Position numbers and translations under genes: made by a program. Positions 9,033 through 17,392 of a stretch of 64,000 nt of DNA are shown in pieces. Each line of letters begins with the position of its first letter. Within the stretch, counting starts at the first letter, position 1. Origin of the DNA: BCD1 sp965230565 (GTDB lineage: Bacteria > Bacteroidota > Bacteroidia > Chitinophagales > Saprospiraceae). The notes beneath the pieces were generated by a model, which was not told the DNA's origin, did not search any database, and worked only from the letters and a program-made list of their open reading frames with translations. The stretch is taken from contig CBDDLH010000012.1 in NCBI GenBank assembly GCA_965230565.1, positions 620,001 to 684,000 of the forward strand, given 5' to 3'.

Positions 9033-9803
9033 TTAAAACACAAAACCAATTCTCGCCACAAAGTTTATCCTACGGTTTTCAGAATTATCCTCCATGGGAT
9101 CAAAAATATATGTGATCCAGCTATCCGAAGATTTGGGAACCAGATCCCAGAATGTCCACCTCGGACCCATTGTTAATTCTGTGTTGTACTTTTTCAGAGA
9201 AGTCCATCGGAAACCAAGGGCCGGGAAACATTTGACTTCCACAGGCTTTTTGCTGGATGAAAATTCATCCTTGTCAAGAAAGAATGAATAACTGGCACTG
9301 AATGAATATATTGGAGCGATCCGGGTATCAGTAAAAGCTCCTTTCAATTCCAAACTTACCGGCAGCCTACTGAGATATCTTATGTTTGACTCCACTGAAA
9401 TCCCTGCCCGAAAATGATTGGAAAGCCTGTAGCCAGTCGCAAAATAAACTCCCAGGTTCGTGTGCCAGTCAGCGAAAAAGGAATATTTATTTTCCTTAAT
9501 AGAGGGATGATCATAAATAAATCCCCAGTCAAAGTACATTCCTTTGGTTTTGTAAAAGAACCTTCCGGGTATAATGTTGAATTTGCTGTGACTTTGTTTC
9601 GTTCGCAAGATTTCGTTTTGGTCAACGGTCATTTTATTACCGGAAAGCATTAAAATCCGGAGGCTGTCGTCCTTTGATTCCGACAGGATATGTCCTTTCA
9701 GGTAGTTATTGCCCTTTAGGAAAACATAATCTATTCGTTCCCCTTTTTGGGCAATTAAAGAGAGGGTCAATCCAAAGAAAAAGAGTGTGAGAAAGTATTT
9801 CAT
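9033..9803 (-). CDS. Envelope protein of unknown function, probable outer-membrane beta-barrel (paralogue 1)
   Basis: A 256-residue protein with a signal peptide (MKYFLTLFFFGLTLSLIAQ). After a short N-terminal domain that looks like a small beta module (DYVFLKGNNYLKGHILSES...LRILMLSGNKMTV), alternating hydrophobic and polar strands with many aromatic residues continue to a C-terminal Phe (FVARIGFVF). That pattern is typical of a small outer-membrane barrel. The next gene upstream on the strand (9814-10605) encodes a protein with the same layout: LKG or LDG N-terminal module, barrel of equal size, aromatic C-terminus. The two are separated by 10 bp and probably form one operon that arose by duplication. 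No function is inferred. Confidence 0.7.
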   Translation of the reverse strand: MKYFLTLFFFGLTLSLIAQKGERIDYVFLKGNNYLKGHILSESKDDSLRILMLSGNKMTVDQNEILRTKQSHSKFNIIPGRFFYKTKGMYFDWGFIYDHPSIKENKYSFFADWHTNLGVYFATGYRLSNHFRAGISVESNIRYLSRLPVSLELKGAFTDTRIAPIYSFSASYSFFLDKDEFSSSKKPVEVKCFPALGFRWTSLKKYNTELTMGPRWTFWDLVPKSSDSWITYIFDPMEDNSENRRINFVARIGFVF

Positions 9804-9813
9804 AAGCTGGGGA

Positions 9814-10605
9814 TTAGAAAATCAATTCATATTTGAAGATCAGATTTTTATAAAAAGCGTCAACAATGTAAATATTACCTGTTTGGGAATTGGAAGAATA
9901 GGAGTATTCGTATTCATAGTAGCCTTTCATTAAGTTGAAACCCGCGCTGATTACAGAGTTGGTTTGTCCTCTGGAGGCAAACCTGAGTCCGACAGATGGT
10001 TGGAAATAGAGACCTCCTTTTCGTTTGAGGAATACAACATGCTCTTTGAAACTAGTTTGGAAAAAGGGGAAAGCATATCCGATTTGAAAATTATAAACCG
10101 GCGAAACCCCTCGTTGCCAGGCAGCTCCCCGAATGTCCAGAAATACGGGAGCCAGAAAGTAAGCTTTTTTGGTAAAACCTAGCCCTAGTCCTAGTCCCAG
10201 CCGATCATTGATTCTTTTACCAAAAGCCAAACTGGCATTTACCGAAAGCCCGTTTTTCCCAAAGAATTCATCATTTTCCCCGATCAGGAAATTCAGGGCA
10301 ATGGCATTATAGGCACCTTCCGTGTAGATCATTTTGCCTTTAGGCAGTAATTGCTGGCCCTTGCGCAGAAAAACCTTGGCGCCTATGACATCATAATCAA
10401 CTTCCAGCGTTTCTCCGTTTTCGAGTTTTAATAAGATGTGATTTTCTTCCTGCTTTTTGATCTTGGCCTTGAGGAAAGAACCGTCCAACAGGTAGATCCT
10501 GTAGTAATAAGCAGTGTCAATGAATTTATAAGGGTTTACAAACTGGGCCCTTCCAATTTGTAAAACAAAAAGGAATAACACCAGAGAGAGCAGGCGTTTT
10601 TGCAT
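9814..10605 (-). CDS. Envelope protein of unknown function, probable outer-membrane beta-barrel (paralogue 2)
   Basis: A 263-residue protein when started at the second Met (MQKRLLSLVLFLFVLQIGRA, then QF), which gives a clean signal peptide; an upstream ATG at 10623 adds six residues. The N-terminal module contains LLDGSFLKAKIKKQEENHIL and LENGETLEVDYDVIGAKV, resembling modules that read like a short SH3-like beta fold. The rest has amphipathic strands rich in Gly and aromatics, ending FKYELIF with the C-terminal Phe expected for a barrel. It shares architecture with the protein encoded 10 bp downstream and is likely co-transcribed with it. Function unknown. Confidence 0.7.
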   Translation of the reverse strand: MQKRLLSLVLFLFVLQIGRAQFVNPYKFIDTAYYYRIYLLDGSFLKAKIKKQEENHILLKLENGETLEVDYDVIGAKVFLRKGQQLLPKGKMIYTEGAYNAIALNFLIGENDEFFGKNGLSVNASLAFGKRINDRLGLGLGLGFTKKAYFLAPVFLDIRGAAWQRGVSPVYNFQIGYAFPFFQTSFKEHVVFLKRKGGLYFQPSVGLRFASRGQTNSVISAGFNLMKGYYEYEYSYSSNSQTGNIYIVDAFYKNLIFKYELIF

Positions 10606-10682
10606 GGGTTTAATTTTTCTCAAAAACGCCTGCTCAGGTGGTATGTTATTTTGATCCCCTTTTTTAACGTTAGGGAATAGAA

Positions 10683-10708
10683 ATACTATTTCTCCAAAGA
10701 AATAGCAT
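10683..10708 (-). terminator. Hairpin after the PKD gene
   Basis: An 11-bp stem with one mismatch (10683-10693 with 10698-10708) and a CCAA loop, 5 bp beyond the stop of the PKD-repeat gene. It is nearly the same hairpin as the apex of the terminator at 8993-9030. Confidence 0.6.
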
Positions 10709-10713
10709 TGCTG

Positions 10714-13146
10714 CTACCTCGCCACCATCATCTTCCCACTCACATAAGCCGCTCCATCGTTGGTGATCAACTGGAAGTAATAAAGACCTTCCGGCCATGC
10801 TACAACGCTTATGGTTACATCGTTTGAGATGTTTTCAAGGTAAATGACCTTGCCTTGGCTATCCATTACACGGAATTTAAGAGCCTCATGATTATTTAAT
10901 AATCTTAGGTTAATGATGTCCGTAGCGGGATTTGGAAAAACACTGACATCAAAGTCGGCCGCATGGTCATAAATGCTGTTCACTACAACAGTGACCTCAA
11001 AACAGAAAGTATTGGATCCCTGGTCGTTGGAAGCTGTCAGGCAGACCGTATACGTTCCACTTGCGGTATAGGTGTGGGTTGGATTTTGCTGTGTACTGGT
11101 ATTTCCATCGCCGAAATCCCATAACCAGGAAGTCGGACCAAAAACGGATAGGTCTGAGAAAGTAACTGACCCGTCTCCGTTATCGAAATAGGAAAATGCA
11201 GCCACCGGAACAAAGGCAACTGCCACATCCTGACAAACCATGTCGGAACCGGAACTATTGGAAGCCGTCAGGCAAACAGTATAGGTTCCTGGCTCAGCAT
11301 ACTGATGATCAGGATCCTGATCGGTACTGGTATTTCCATCCCCGAAGTCCCATAGCCATGATGTTGGGTTGTTAGTGGATTGATCTTCAAAACCTACAAA
11401 ACCGCCACCAATATTTTCAAAGGAAAAAGCTGCCACGGGAGCAAAGAAAATCTCTACGGACTGGCAAGTGAAATCTGTTCCCAGATCGTTGGTTACAATC
11501 AGACAAACATTGTAAGTGCCTCCTGCAGTATATGTGTGTGTTGGATTCTGTTCGGTACTACTATTGCCATCTCCAAAGTCCCACATCCATGAAGTCGGAC
11601 TGTTGGTAGACATGTCCTGGAAGGAAATATTTCCACCGCCATTATCTGTAAAGGTAAAGGCAGCGACCGGTTGTGCTGTGAAGGCAACGGTCTGACAGGT
11701 GAAATCAGCTCCGGCAGAGTTGGTGACTGTCAAACAAACGGTGTAATTGGCATCAGGAACAAAGGTATGGGTTGGATTTTGCTGTGTACTGGTATTTCCA
11801 TCTCCGAAATCCCAAAGCCATGAGGTCGGGTTGTTGGTAGATTGGTCGGTAAAGTTTACCACACCACCGCCCTGGTCGACAAAAGTGAAAGCTGCAGTTG
11901 GAGCAGCAGCTACGGACACTGACTGACAAGCTGTATCTGAGCCTTCATTATTGGTGACGGTCAGGCAAACGGTATAGGTGCCTGCTGCAGCGTAGGTGTG
12001 ATCAGGGTCCTGTTCGGTACTGGTATTTCCATCCCCGAAATCCCATAGCCATGAGGTCGGATTGTTGAAGGATTGATCTTCAAACCCAATGCTGCTGCCT
12101 CCAATATCTATGTAGGTAAATGCTGCTATCGGGGCAAAGGCTGGCGTTACCGTGAGGCAGGTCGTATTACTGCCCACACTGTTGGTTGCCGTGAGACAAA
12201 CTTCATACTGTCCTCCTGCAGCATAGGTATGCTGAGGGTTTTGTTGAGTACTGGTGTTACCATCGCCAAAATCCCATAACCAACTGGTCGGGTCATTCAG
12301 GGAGTTGTCTGAAAACTGGATGGTTCCGCCACCTTCGTCAGAAAAGGAAAAGTTGGCCACCGGTGCCTGAGGTTCTGTTATGTCATCGATCCAGTAAGTT
12401 ACACTGACCAGTGTGCCGTCATCGAGATAATCAAGAGAAACCATTGGTCCGTGACTCTCTTCAGAAAGGTAGCTGTAAGACATATCGGTTGAGGTACTTG
12501 AGGAAACCAGGAACCAATTGCCACCTCCCAGGTCGATCCAGGTGGAGTCGATTGAATTGGTGGTGGTGACCATTCGAAGGGCATCAAAACTGCCTACGGG
12601 AGTAATGACCGTTCCGTAGCCATCTACTTCATGTTCAGAAAGCAGCACACTTTTGGAGCGGAATGATCCCATTTCATCAACAATGGTGAATTCAACGTTA
12701 GTGCTGTCGGTAAAAGTTGTCCCATAGGTTGTTGGGAAAACCATTTGTTTCGACATTGGATCAAATTCAATGCTTAAAAAGTCTGCGATCTCTTCAAAAA
12801 ATATGGAACCTCCCAGTCCCCATAGTTCGGAGGATGTTACGTTGTTGAAAAAGTAACCGCCTTGATTAAAGGAAACCAGATTAGCGGTGGGGAAGTCCTC
12901 ATTGTTTGGCGCCTCGGAAGGCATCAGGTAAAAAGTGGTATCCATAGTCATGGTATCCAGGAAGGAAAAATCCCATGTTTGATTAGTTCCGGAATTTCCC
13001 GGGGTTACTCCGGTGGTATCTGCTCCGGCAGTAATAAGAGCCATACCCGCCGTAGGAACGTCTCCTTGATTCAGCGTTATTTGTGCTGAAACAGGAAGCG
13101 AAAAGAGTAAGGATAAGCTTAAAAAAAGAAGGGTAAATCTTTGCAT
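10714..13146 (-). CDS. Secreted protein with six PKD domains and T9SS sorting domain
   Basis: An 810-residue protein counted from the Met at 13146, which starts a clear signal peptide (MQRFTLLFLSLSLLFSLPVSAQ); an open extension of 24 codons upstream has no signal-like character. An N-terminal region of about 260 residues is unassigned. Six PKD domains of about 80 residues follow, each with the hallmark WLWDFGDGNTST and the CLTxTN strand. The last 75 residues are a T9SS type A sorting domain (VFPNPATDIINLRLL, GLYYFQLI, SGKMMVAR). It should be a surface or extracellular protein in which the PKD array acts as a spacer or binding stalk. The adhesive or enzymatic partner domain, if any, is in the N-terminal part and not recognised. 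Confidence 0.88.
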   Translation of the reverse strand: MQRFTLLFLSLSLLFSLPVSAQITLNQGDVPTAGMALITAGADTTGVTPGNSGTNQTWDFSFLDTMTMDTTFYLMPSEAPNNEDFPTANLVSFNQGGYFFNNVTSSELWGLGGSIFFEEIADFLSIEFDPMSKQMVFPTTYGTTFTDSTNVEFTIVDEMGSFRSKSVLLSEHEVDGYGTVITPVGSFDALRMVTTTNSIDSTWIDLGGGNWFLVSSSTSTDMSYSYLSEESHGPMVSLDYLDDGTLVSVTYWIDDITEPQAPVANFSFSDEGGGTIQFSDNSLNDPTSWLWDFGDGNTSTQQNPQHTYAAGGQYEVCLTATNSVGSNTTCLTVTPAFAPIAAFTYIDIGGSSIGFEDQSFNNPTSWLWDFGDGNTSTEQDPDHTYAAAGTYTVCLTVTNNEGSDTACQSVSVAAAPTAAFTFVDQGGGVVNFTDQSTNNPTSWLWDFGDGNTSTQQNPTHTFVPDANYTVCLTVTNSAGADFTCQTVAFTAQPVAAFTFTDNGGGNISFQDMSTNSPTSWMWDFGDGNSSTEQNPTHTYTAGGTYNVCLIVTNDLGTDFTCQSVEIFFAPVAAFSFENIGGGFVGFEDQSTNNPTSWLWDFGDGNTSTDQDPDHQYAEPGTYTVCLTASNSSGSDMVCQDVAVAFVPVAAFSYFDNGDGSVTFSDLSVFGPTSWLWDFGDGNTSTQQNPTHTYTASGTYTVCLTASNDQGSNTFCFEVTVVVNSIYDHAADFDVSVFPNPATDIINLRLLNNHEALKFRVMDSQGKVIYLENISNDVTISVVAWPEGLYYFQLITNDGAAYVSGKMMVAR
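10985..12370 (-). repeat. Six tandem PKD-coding repeats
   Basis: The six PKD domains are encoded by near-identical units of about 240 bp. The block around WLWDFGDGNTST is almost invariant at DNA level, for example the CCATCxCCGAAATCCCA words seen on the plus strand in every unit. Units three to five are the most alike. Such arrays can change in number by recombination. Confidence 0.8.
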
Positions 13147-13342
13147 AACGATAGGTTTTTGTTGAGGAATATTGCAACGTAGAAATATAATACATTCCGG
13201 TGAGAAATCCCAGTACATGGATGTGTTTTAGGACAAAGGGAAATTGCCTAATTTAAGTTGCGGGGTACAGGTTTGGCCATGGTAATTGGTTTTCACCATT
13301 TCAACTTGAGATCCGTAAATAAAAAGGGTAATTTTCCTAAAT

Positions 13343-13410
13343 ACCAGCAACCAGCAACCAGCAACCAGCAACCAGCAACCAGCAACCAGCAACCAGCAAC
13401 CAGCAACCAG
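13343..13410. repeat. Perfect heptanucleotide tandem array (ACCAGCA)
   Basis: About 9.7 uninterrupted copies of a 7-bp unit, ACCAGCA, ending 3 bp beyond the stop codon of the ATP-grasp gene. The same unit forms a second array at 21768-21822. Because 7 is not a multiple of 3, the array reads as a seven-residue peptide repeat in every frame, which explains the spurious ORFs across it. Confidence 0.95.
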
Positions 13411-13413
13411 CGA

Positions 13414-14625
13414 TCAATCCATAGGTTTTTTCGGTACCGGAGCACTTGCATGATAATCTCTGAATACCCGTTCCGCATATTCATCCAATAAGCCAATAAT
13501 GCGTTCGCGGTTATCGGAACGAAGTATCATGCCGATGTGGTGGTCTTTTTCCAGGCGCCAGGTGATTTCCGGAGCATCAAAAGGTGTATGATCAGGATGC
13601 TGGAATTTGGTCAGGGAGATCAGTATCCCGGCGTAGTCGCTACGATACTCCGGCAATTCATAGGTTGTTTCATTAGCCATAGCCGTTTCAAGTCTTGCCC
13701 ATTCATACCAGAGGTTCAGTCCCGACGAGATTTCTACCAGGGTGGAAAGATGTGCACCGCCTACCCGGGAGGCCGTTTCCAGGAAGTAAAACTTGCCGTC
13801 ATCCCCGGATTTGATGAATTCGGTGTGGGAGGCACTGTATTGCATGCCAAATGCCTTCATGACTTTGGCAGTCAGCTTTTGCAATGCCTTATCATCCTTG
13901 CCTCCAAATGGAACGGTAGCCGATCTGAATATTCCTCCGCCATGAGCTACTTCGAATGGCGTATTCAGGTATTGGGAGACCCTGCAAAAAACGACGTTGC
14001 CATCAACGCTAATGGCATCACTATGATAAACAGCACCTGGTTTGAACTGCTCAACCAGGTATTGATGCCGAAGGTCTCCAAGGCCGTGGATGAACTCCCA
14101 AAGTTCGTGGGAATTGTGAACCTTTTTCATTCCCGTAGCGGAAGCTTCTGCTCTTGGTTTAACGATCCAGGGGGCAGGCACCGTTTCAGCAAAACGATTG
14201 ATATCCTCGTCGTGGAATAGTGATGAGAACGGTGGAACAGGGATGCCGGCGTCCTGCGCTTTTATGCGCATGGCCAGTTTGTCTCTAAAGTGCCTTGCGG
14301 TTGTTTGTCCCATGCCGGGAATGCGGAATTCCTCGCGCAGGAATGCTGCCTTTTCCACATCAAAATCATCCAGCGCAACGATTCTGTCGATCTTTTTGCT
14401 GCGCATCAGCCATGCCAGTCCTTTGGCCATATTGGAAAAGTTCTCCGGCGTATTCTCATCGGTGTCCATGAAGAAAATATCGTCGAGATATTCGCGTGGC
14501 CATTTGTCTTCCAGGCTTTTTTTGGTGAGCAGGTAAACGGTATTGCCGGCTTCTTTGCAGCCTTGAAGGAATTCTACGCCTTTGTGATAAAAGGAAATGC
14601 AGAGGAAGGACTTGGGAGTTGCCAT
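13414..14625 (-). CDS. ATP-grasp domain enzyme (carbamoyl-phosphate synthase L-chain-like)
   Basis: A 403-residue cytoplasmic protein with an N-terminal Rossmann-like pre-ATP-grasp half (about 1-105), a central domain starting at DKLAMRIKAQDAGIPVPPF (the usual ATP-grasp entry) and the nucleotide-binding strand WIVKPRAEASATGMKKV. The metal-binding end is HTEFIKSGDDGKFYFLE followed by ASRVGGAHL, which matches the E...N/R metal ligands of this superfamily. Members ligate a carboxylate to an amine or thiol with ATP; the substrate cannot be told here. The gene is followed within 3 bp by the heptanucleotide array, and a GCGGTTAA-type element lies between it and the aminopeptidase gene. Confidence 0.85.
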   Translation of the reverse strand: MATPKSFLCISFYHKGVEFLQGCKEAGNTVYLLTKKSLEDKWPREYLDDIFFMDTDENTPENFSNMAKGLAWLMRSKKIDRIVALDDFDVEKAAFLREEFRIPGMGQTTARHFRDKLAMRIKAQDAGIPVPPFSSLFHDEDINRFAETVPAPWIVKPRAEASATGMKKVHNSHELWEFIHGLGDLRHQYLVEQFKPGAVYHSDAISVDGNVVFCRVSQYLNTPFEVAHGGGIFRSATVPFGGKDDKALQKLTAKVMKAFGMQYSASHTEFIKSGDDGKFYFLETASRVGGAHLSTLVEISSGLNLWYEWARLETAMANETTYELPEYRSDYAGILISLTKFQHPDHTPFDAPEITWRLEKDHHIGMILRSDNRERIIGLLDEYAERVFRDYHASAPVPKKPMD

Positions 14626-14658
14626 GGTTGGTTGTTTTTCGATTGTTCGAAAGCTTAA

Positions 14659-14747
14659 TTTAACCGCAAGGTGCGCAAAGAAGCGCCAGGATCGCTAAGA
14701 AAAAATCCTTGCGTACTTTGTGAAAACTTGGCGAACTTTACGGTTAA
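14659..14747. repeat. Intergenic inverted-repeat element, family with GCGGTTAA ends, copy 2
   Basis: It begins TTAACCGC and ends CGGTTAA, with arms made of words such as GGTGCGCAAAG on the left and CTTGCGTACTTTG on the right. It is the same kind of element as 1875-1976. It fills nearly the whole gap between the aminopeptidase and ATP-grasp genes and could form a long imperfect hairpin. Confidence 0.7.
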
Positions 14748-14750
14748 ACA

Positions 14751-16247
14751 CTATGTTTCACTTTCAATCAGATTCTCAATATATTGCAAAAGTAATCTGA
14801 TTCCGAAAGCTGTGGCACTTTTTTGCTGAGAAAATTCATTGCTGCCGAAAGCAACACCGGCGATATCCAAATGTGCCCAGTGGGCGTGATCTCCGATAAA
14901 AGCTTCCAGGAATTTCGCTGCTCCGATGGCTCCCGCCAGTGGTAAGCCGCTATAGTTCCGAACATCTGCCACATCGGAACTGATATCATCTTTGTAACAA
15001 TCCCACATCGGCAGTTGCCAGACCCGTTCACCGGTTTCATTACCTGCCTTGCTGATTTGAGCTGCCAGCTCATCATCATTGGAAAAGAGTGCACCTGCAT
15101 GGTACCCGAATGTTCTCACAGCGCTGCCGGTGAGCGTAGCAAGGTTGATTAATACTTCGGGTTCATGATTTTTGATCATATAAGCCAGTCCGTCTGCGAG
15201 AACAAGCCGGCCTTCAGCATCCGTATCGATGATCTCAATGGTTTTGCCGCTGTAGGAGTCGATCACATCTCCCGGTTTGATGGAAAGCGCATCAACACTA
15301 TTTTCAGAAGAAGGTACAATACCTATCAGGTGGACGGGTAATTGCAATTTAGCCGCAACTTCCATCGTGCCCAATACGGCTGCAGCGCCTCCCATGTCAC
15401 TTTTCATATAGTGCATATTGGTGGATGGTTTCAGGGATAATCCGCCTGTGTCAAAAGTGATGCCTTTCCCAACGAGGCCAATTTTTTGCTTGGCTTCACC
15501 GGTGCGGGGTTTGTATTCCATGACGATGAAAGCAGGTGGATTTTCACTGCCTCTGTTCACCGCCAGAAGGGCATGTAGATTTTTGGCTTCAATTTCCTTT
15601 TTGGAGTGATTGGTAACCTGATACCCGTTTGATTTTCCTGAGTTTTCAGCCCATTCCGCCAGTTGGGTTGGTATTTTTTTATTGGCCGGTGCATTGACCA
15701 GGTGAAGCATTTGCATTTGGGTTGCTGCTACAGCTTCTCCTTTTTTGGCCAGTATCCCGGCAGCCTCTGTGAGTGAGTCTGCTACACAAACAGTGATGTT
15801 AGCCTTTTCATTAGCAGGGTTTAAGGGGTGGGGTTCCTCCGGTTCTGTTTTAAATTTTCCGATCTGATAGGTACCTAATAAAATCCCGTTGATGGCGGCT
15901 TCAATGAAAAATTCCTGTCCGGTATTGAGGTTTTCATGTAGAAAACTGACAGCCAGTTTTGTGCCGAGTTTTTGTTTGCAGTTATGGGTGAAAGACCGGA
16001 AGGCCTGCAAAGTTTTGGCAAAGTCCGGATCAGGCCCTAGGCCGAGCAGATAAACTTTTTGTTCATTGAAATAAAAAGGAAATACTTCACCGGATTCGCC
16101 TTTAAAATCCCGGTCCAATTGGTTGGCGGGAATTCCAAAAGAATCTGTTATGCTTTTCAAGCTGCTTTGGCTGGCCCCGTTTCCGGAAACGGGTATGACC
16201 AAGGTAGTTTCAGGGATTTTTGATGTTGTGCTGATTGTAATAGTCAT
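14751..16247 (-). CDS. pepA: Leucyl aminopeptidase, peptidase family M17
   Basis: A 498-residue protein of the usual length for cytosolic M17 aminopeptidases, which remove N-terminal residues from peptides using two metal ions. The signature IIDTDAEGRLVLADGL is intact (NTDAEGRL family motif, here DTDAEGRL). The other ligand region, LVGKGITFDTGGLSLKPS followed by MKSDMGGAAAV, supplies the Lys and Asp ligands and the catalytic Lys. The N-terminal third is the less conserved regulatory domain. It has no signal peptide. The start ATG gives MTITIST. Likely monocistronic or loosely linked to the ATP-grasp gene. Confidence 0.92.
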   Translation of the reverse strand: MTITISTTSKIPETTLVIPVSGNGASQSSLKSITDSFGIPANQLDRDFKGESGEVFPFYFNEQKVYLLGLGPDPDFAKTLQAFRSFTHNCKQKLGTKLAVSFLHENLNTGQEFFIEAAINGILLGTYQIGKFKTEPEEPHPLNPANEKANITVCVADSLTEAAGILAKKGEAVAATQMQMLHLVNAPANKKIPTQLAEWAENSGKSNGYQVTNHSKKEIEAKNLHALLAVNRGSENPPAFIVMEYKPRTGEAKQKIGLVGKGITFDTGGLSLKPSTNMHYMKSDMGGAAAVLGTMEVAAKLQLPVHLIGIVPSSENSVDALSIKPGDVIDSYSGKTIEIIDTDAEGRLVLADGLAYMIKNHEPEVLINLATLTGSAVRTFGYHAGALFSNDDELAAQISKAGNETGERVWQLPMWDCYKDDISSDVADVRNYSGLPLAGAIGAAKFLEAFIGDHAHWAHLDIAGVAFGSNEFSQQKSATAFGIRLLLQYIENLIESET

Positions 16248-16288
16248 GATAATTGGGCCTGTTGCAACAGGGTTTTACATCAATTAAT

Positions 16289-17104
16289 TTAATGATGGTT
16301 GTTAAAATAGAGCCATTCAACAGCCAGGGGAAATTCTCTTCCCCAATAGGCTTCATTGTGTTTTCCTTTAGGGTCAATAGCAAGATTTATGTCAAAATTT
16401 GCTGCTGTTGCTTTTGCTTTGAATGCCTCCTGGAATCTGCGTACGTTGGGGATCATGGTTTCGCTTTCATCCCCTCCGGCATAGAGGTAAGCTCTGACGT
16501 CCTGAGAGTGTCCGAAATTCATGAAGTGGAAATGAATGTTCGGGCTAACCCAAAGGGCCGGAGAAAAAATCATCAGCTTACTGTAAACTTCAGGATACAT
16601 TAATCCAGCATAAATACTGATGAGTGCTCCCATAGAACTTCCGCCAATGCCTGTAAATTCTCTGTCTGGTAAAGTTCTGAAATGTTTGTCAATATATGGC
16701 TTAAGAGTATCCGATAAAAACCTTACATATTTTTTACCGTCTCCTATGCCCAGTTTTGTGTCGTAAGAAGGCGTGTATTCTTTAATTCGTTTGTCTCCTG
16801 CATGGTCGATGGCAATAACGATAAAATCACCCATGCCACGGGCAGTAAGACGTGCCAGTTGTTTGTCTACACCCCAGTTGCCGAAAGGTGCGTACTCGTC
16901 AAAGAGGTTTTGTCCGTCCTGTAAATACAGTACCGGGTATCTTTTGTCCGTCTGGTAGTAATCGTGCGGTAGCAAAGCCGAAATTCTGCGTGTTTTGATC
17001 AATTGGGGAATCTCAAAGTGCTCTGAGATTACCTCGATCCTGGGCAGCAATTCCGGGTTAATATCTTCCTGATAATCTGTATGTCGCGTAATTGATTCTT
17101 TCAT
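16289..17104 (-). CDS. Alpha/beta-hydrolase esterase (enterochelin esterase/esterase D-like)
   Basis: A 271-residue hydrolase. The nucleophile elbow is GIGGSSMGALISIYAGL (Gly-x-Ser-x-Met-Gly), typical of the esterase D/Fes superfamily, after YPVLYLQDGQNLFDEY, a stretch common to these proteins. The catalytic His is probably in KGKHNEAYWGREFPLAVEWL near the C-terminus. No signal peptide is seen, so it is predicted cytoplasmic. Substrate unknown; family members hydrolyse siderophore esters, acyl-sugars or S-formylglutathione. It lies 41 bp from the aminopeptidase start on the same strand. Confidence 0.85.
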   Translation of the reverse strand: MKESITRHTDYQEDINPELLPRIEVISEHFEIPQLIKTRRISALLPHDYYQTDKRYPVLYLQDGQNLFDEYAPFGNWGVDKQLARLTARGMGDFIVIAIDHAGDKRIKEYTPSYDTKLGIGDGKKYVRFLSDTLKPYIDKHFRTLPDREFTGIGGSSMGALISIYAGLMYPEVYSKLMIFSPALWVSPNIHFHFMNFGHSQDVRAYLYAGGDESETMIPNVRRFQEAFKAKATAANFDINLAIDPKGKHNEAYWGREFPLAVEWLYFNNHH

Positions 17105-17354
17105 TTCTTTTATTAGCGCGGCAAAATTACAAAAAATTAATACCTAATTAACCCAAGTTACAATAAATCCCAATTTGGCAAAAAACAAGCTTCAAAAGAC
17201 AACTTTCGATCTACTACCAAGGGTTGAGTGTGAAAAGTGTTACCATTATCGATGGCAAGTAAGAATTTTTGTGAATCAAAACCTGTAGGCATTTTTCTAC
17301 CTACGCCAAAGTGGGTAGCATTTCGGGAAATACGAAATGATCACTTTAAAATCC

Positions 17355-17392
17355 GGGTCAAAAAGAGTGACCTTATCATCCCTTTTTGACCC
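17355..17392 (-). terminator. Terminator hairpin overlapping the phosphoesterase stop codon
   Basis: A perfect 11-bp stem GGGTCAAAAAG/CTTTTTGACCC (17355-17365 with 17382-17392). Its first arm on the minus strand encodes the last residues (RVKKG) of the phosphoesterase, and the stop codon lies in the loop side, so coding sequence and terminator share bases. Confidence 0.7.

Noticed and set aside
10985..12370. Regularly spaced identical words on the plus strand suggesting a CRISPR
   Set aside because: The spacing is about 240 bp and every word is the codon block for WDFGDGNTST in the PKD gene.
13343..13410. CRISPR-like array
   Set aside because: Units are contiguous 7-mers with no spacers and no cas genes nearby.
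13258..13491. Open frame reading a repeated NQQPATS peptide, and the similar one at 21566-21853 on the other strand
   Set aside because: They are produced by the 7-bp arrays, which give a seven-residue peptide repeat in any open frame; flanks do not look coding.
13537..14220. 227-codon open frame on the plus strand
   Set aside because: It lies wholly opposite the ATP-grasp gene, whose motifs are clear, and its own translation has no domain or signal pattern.
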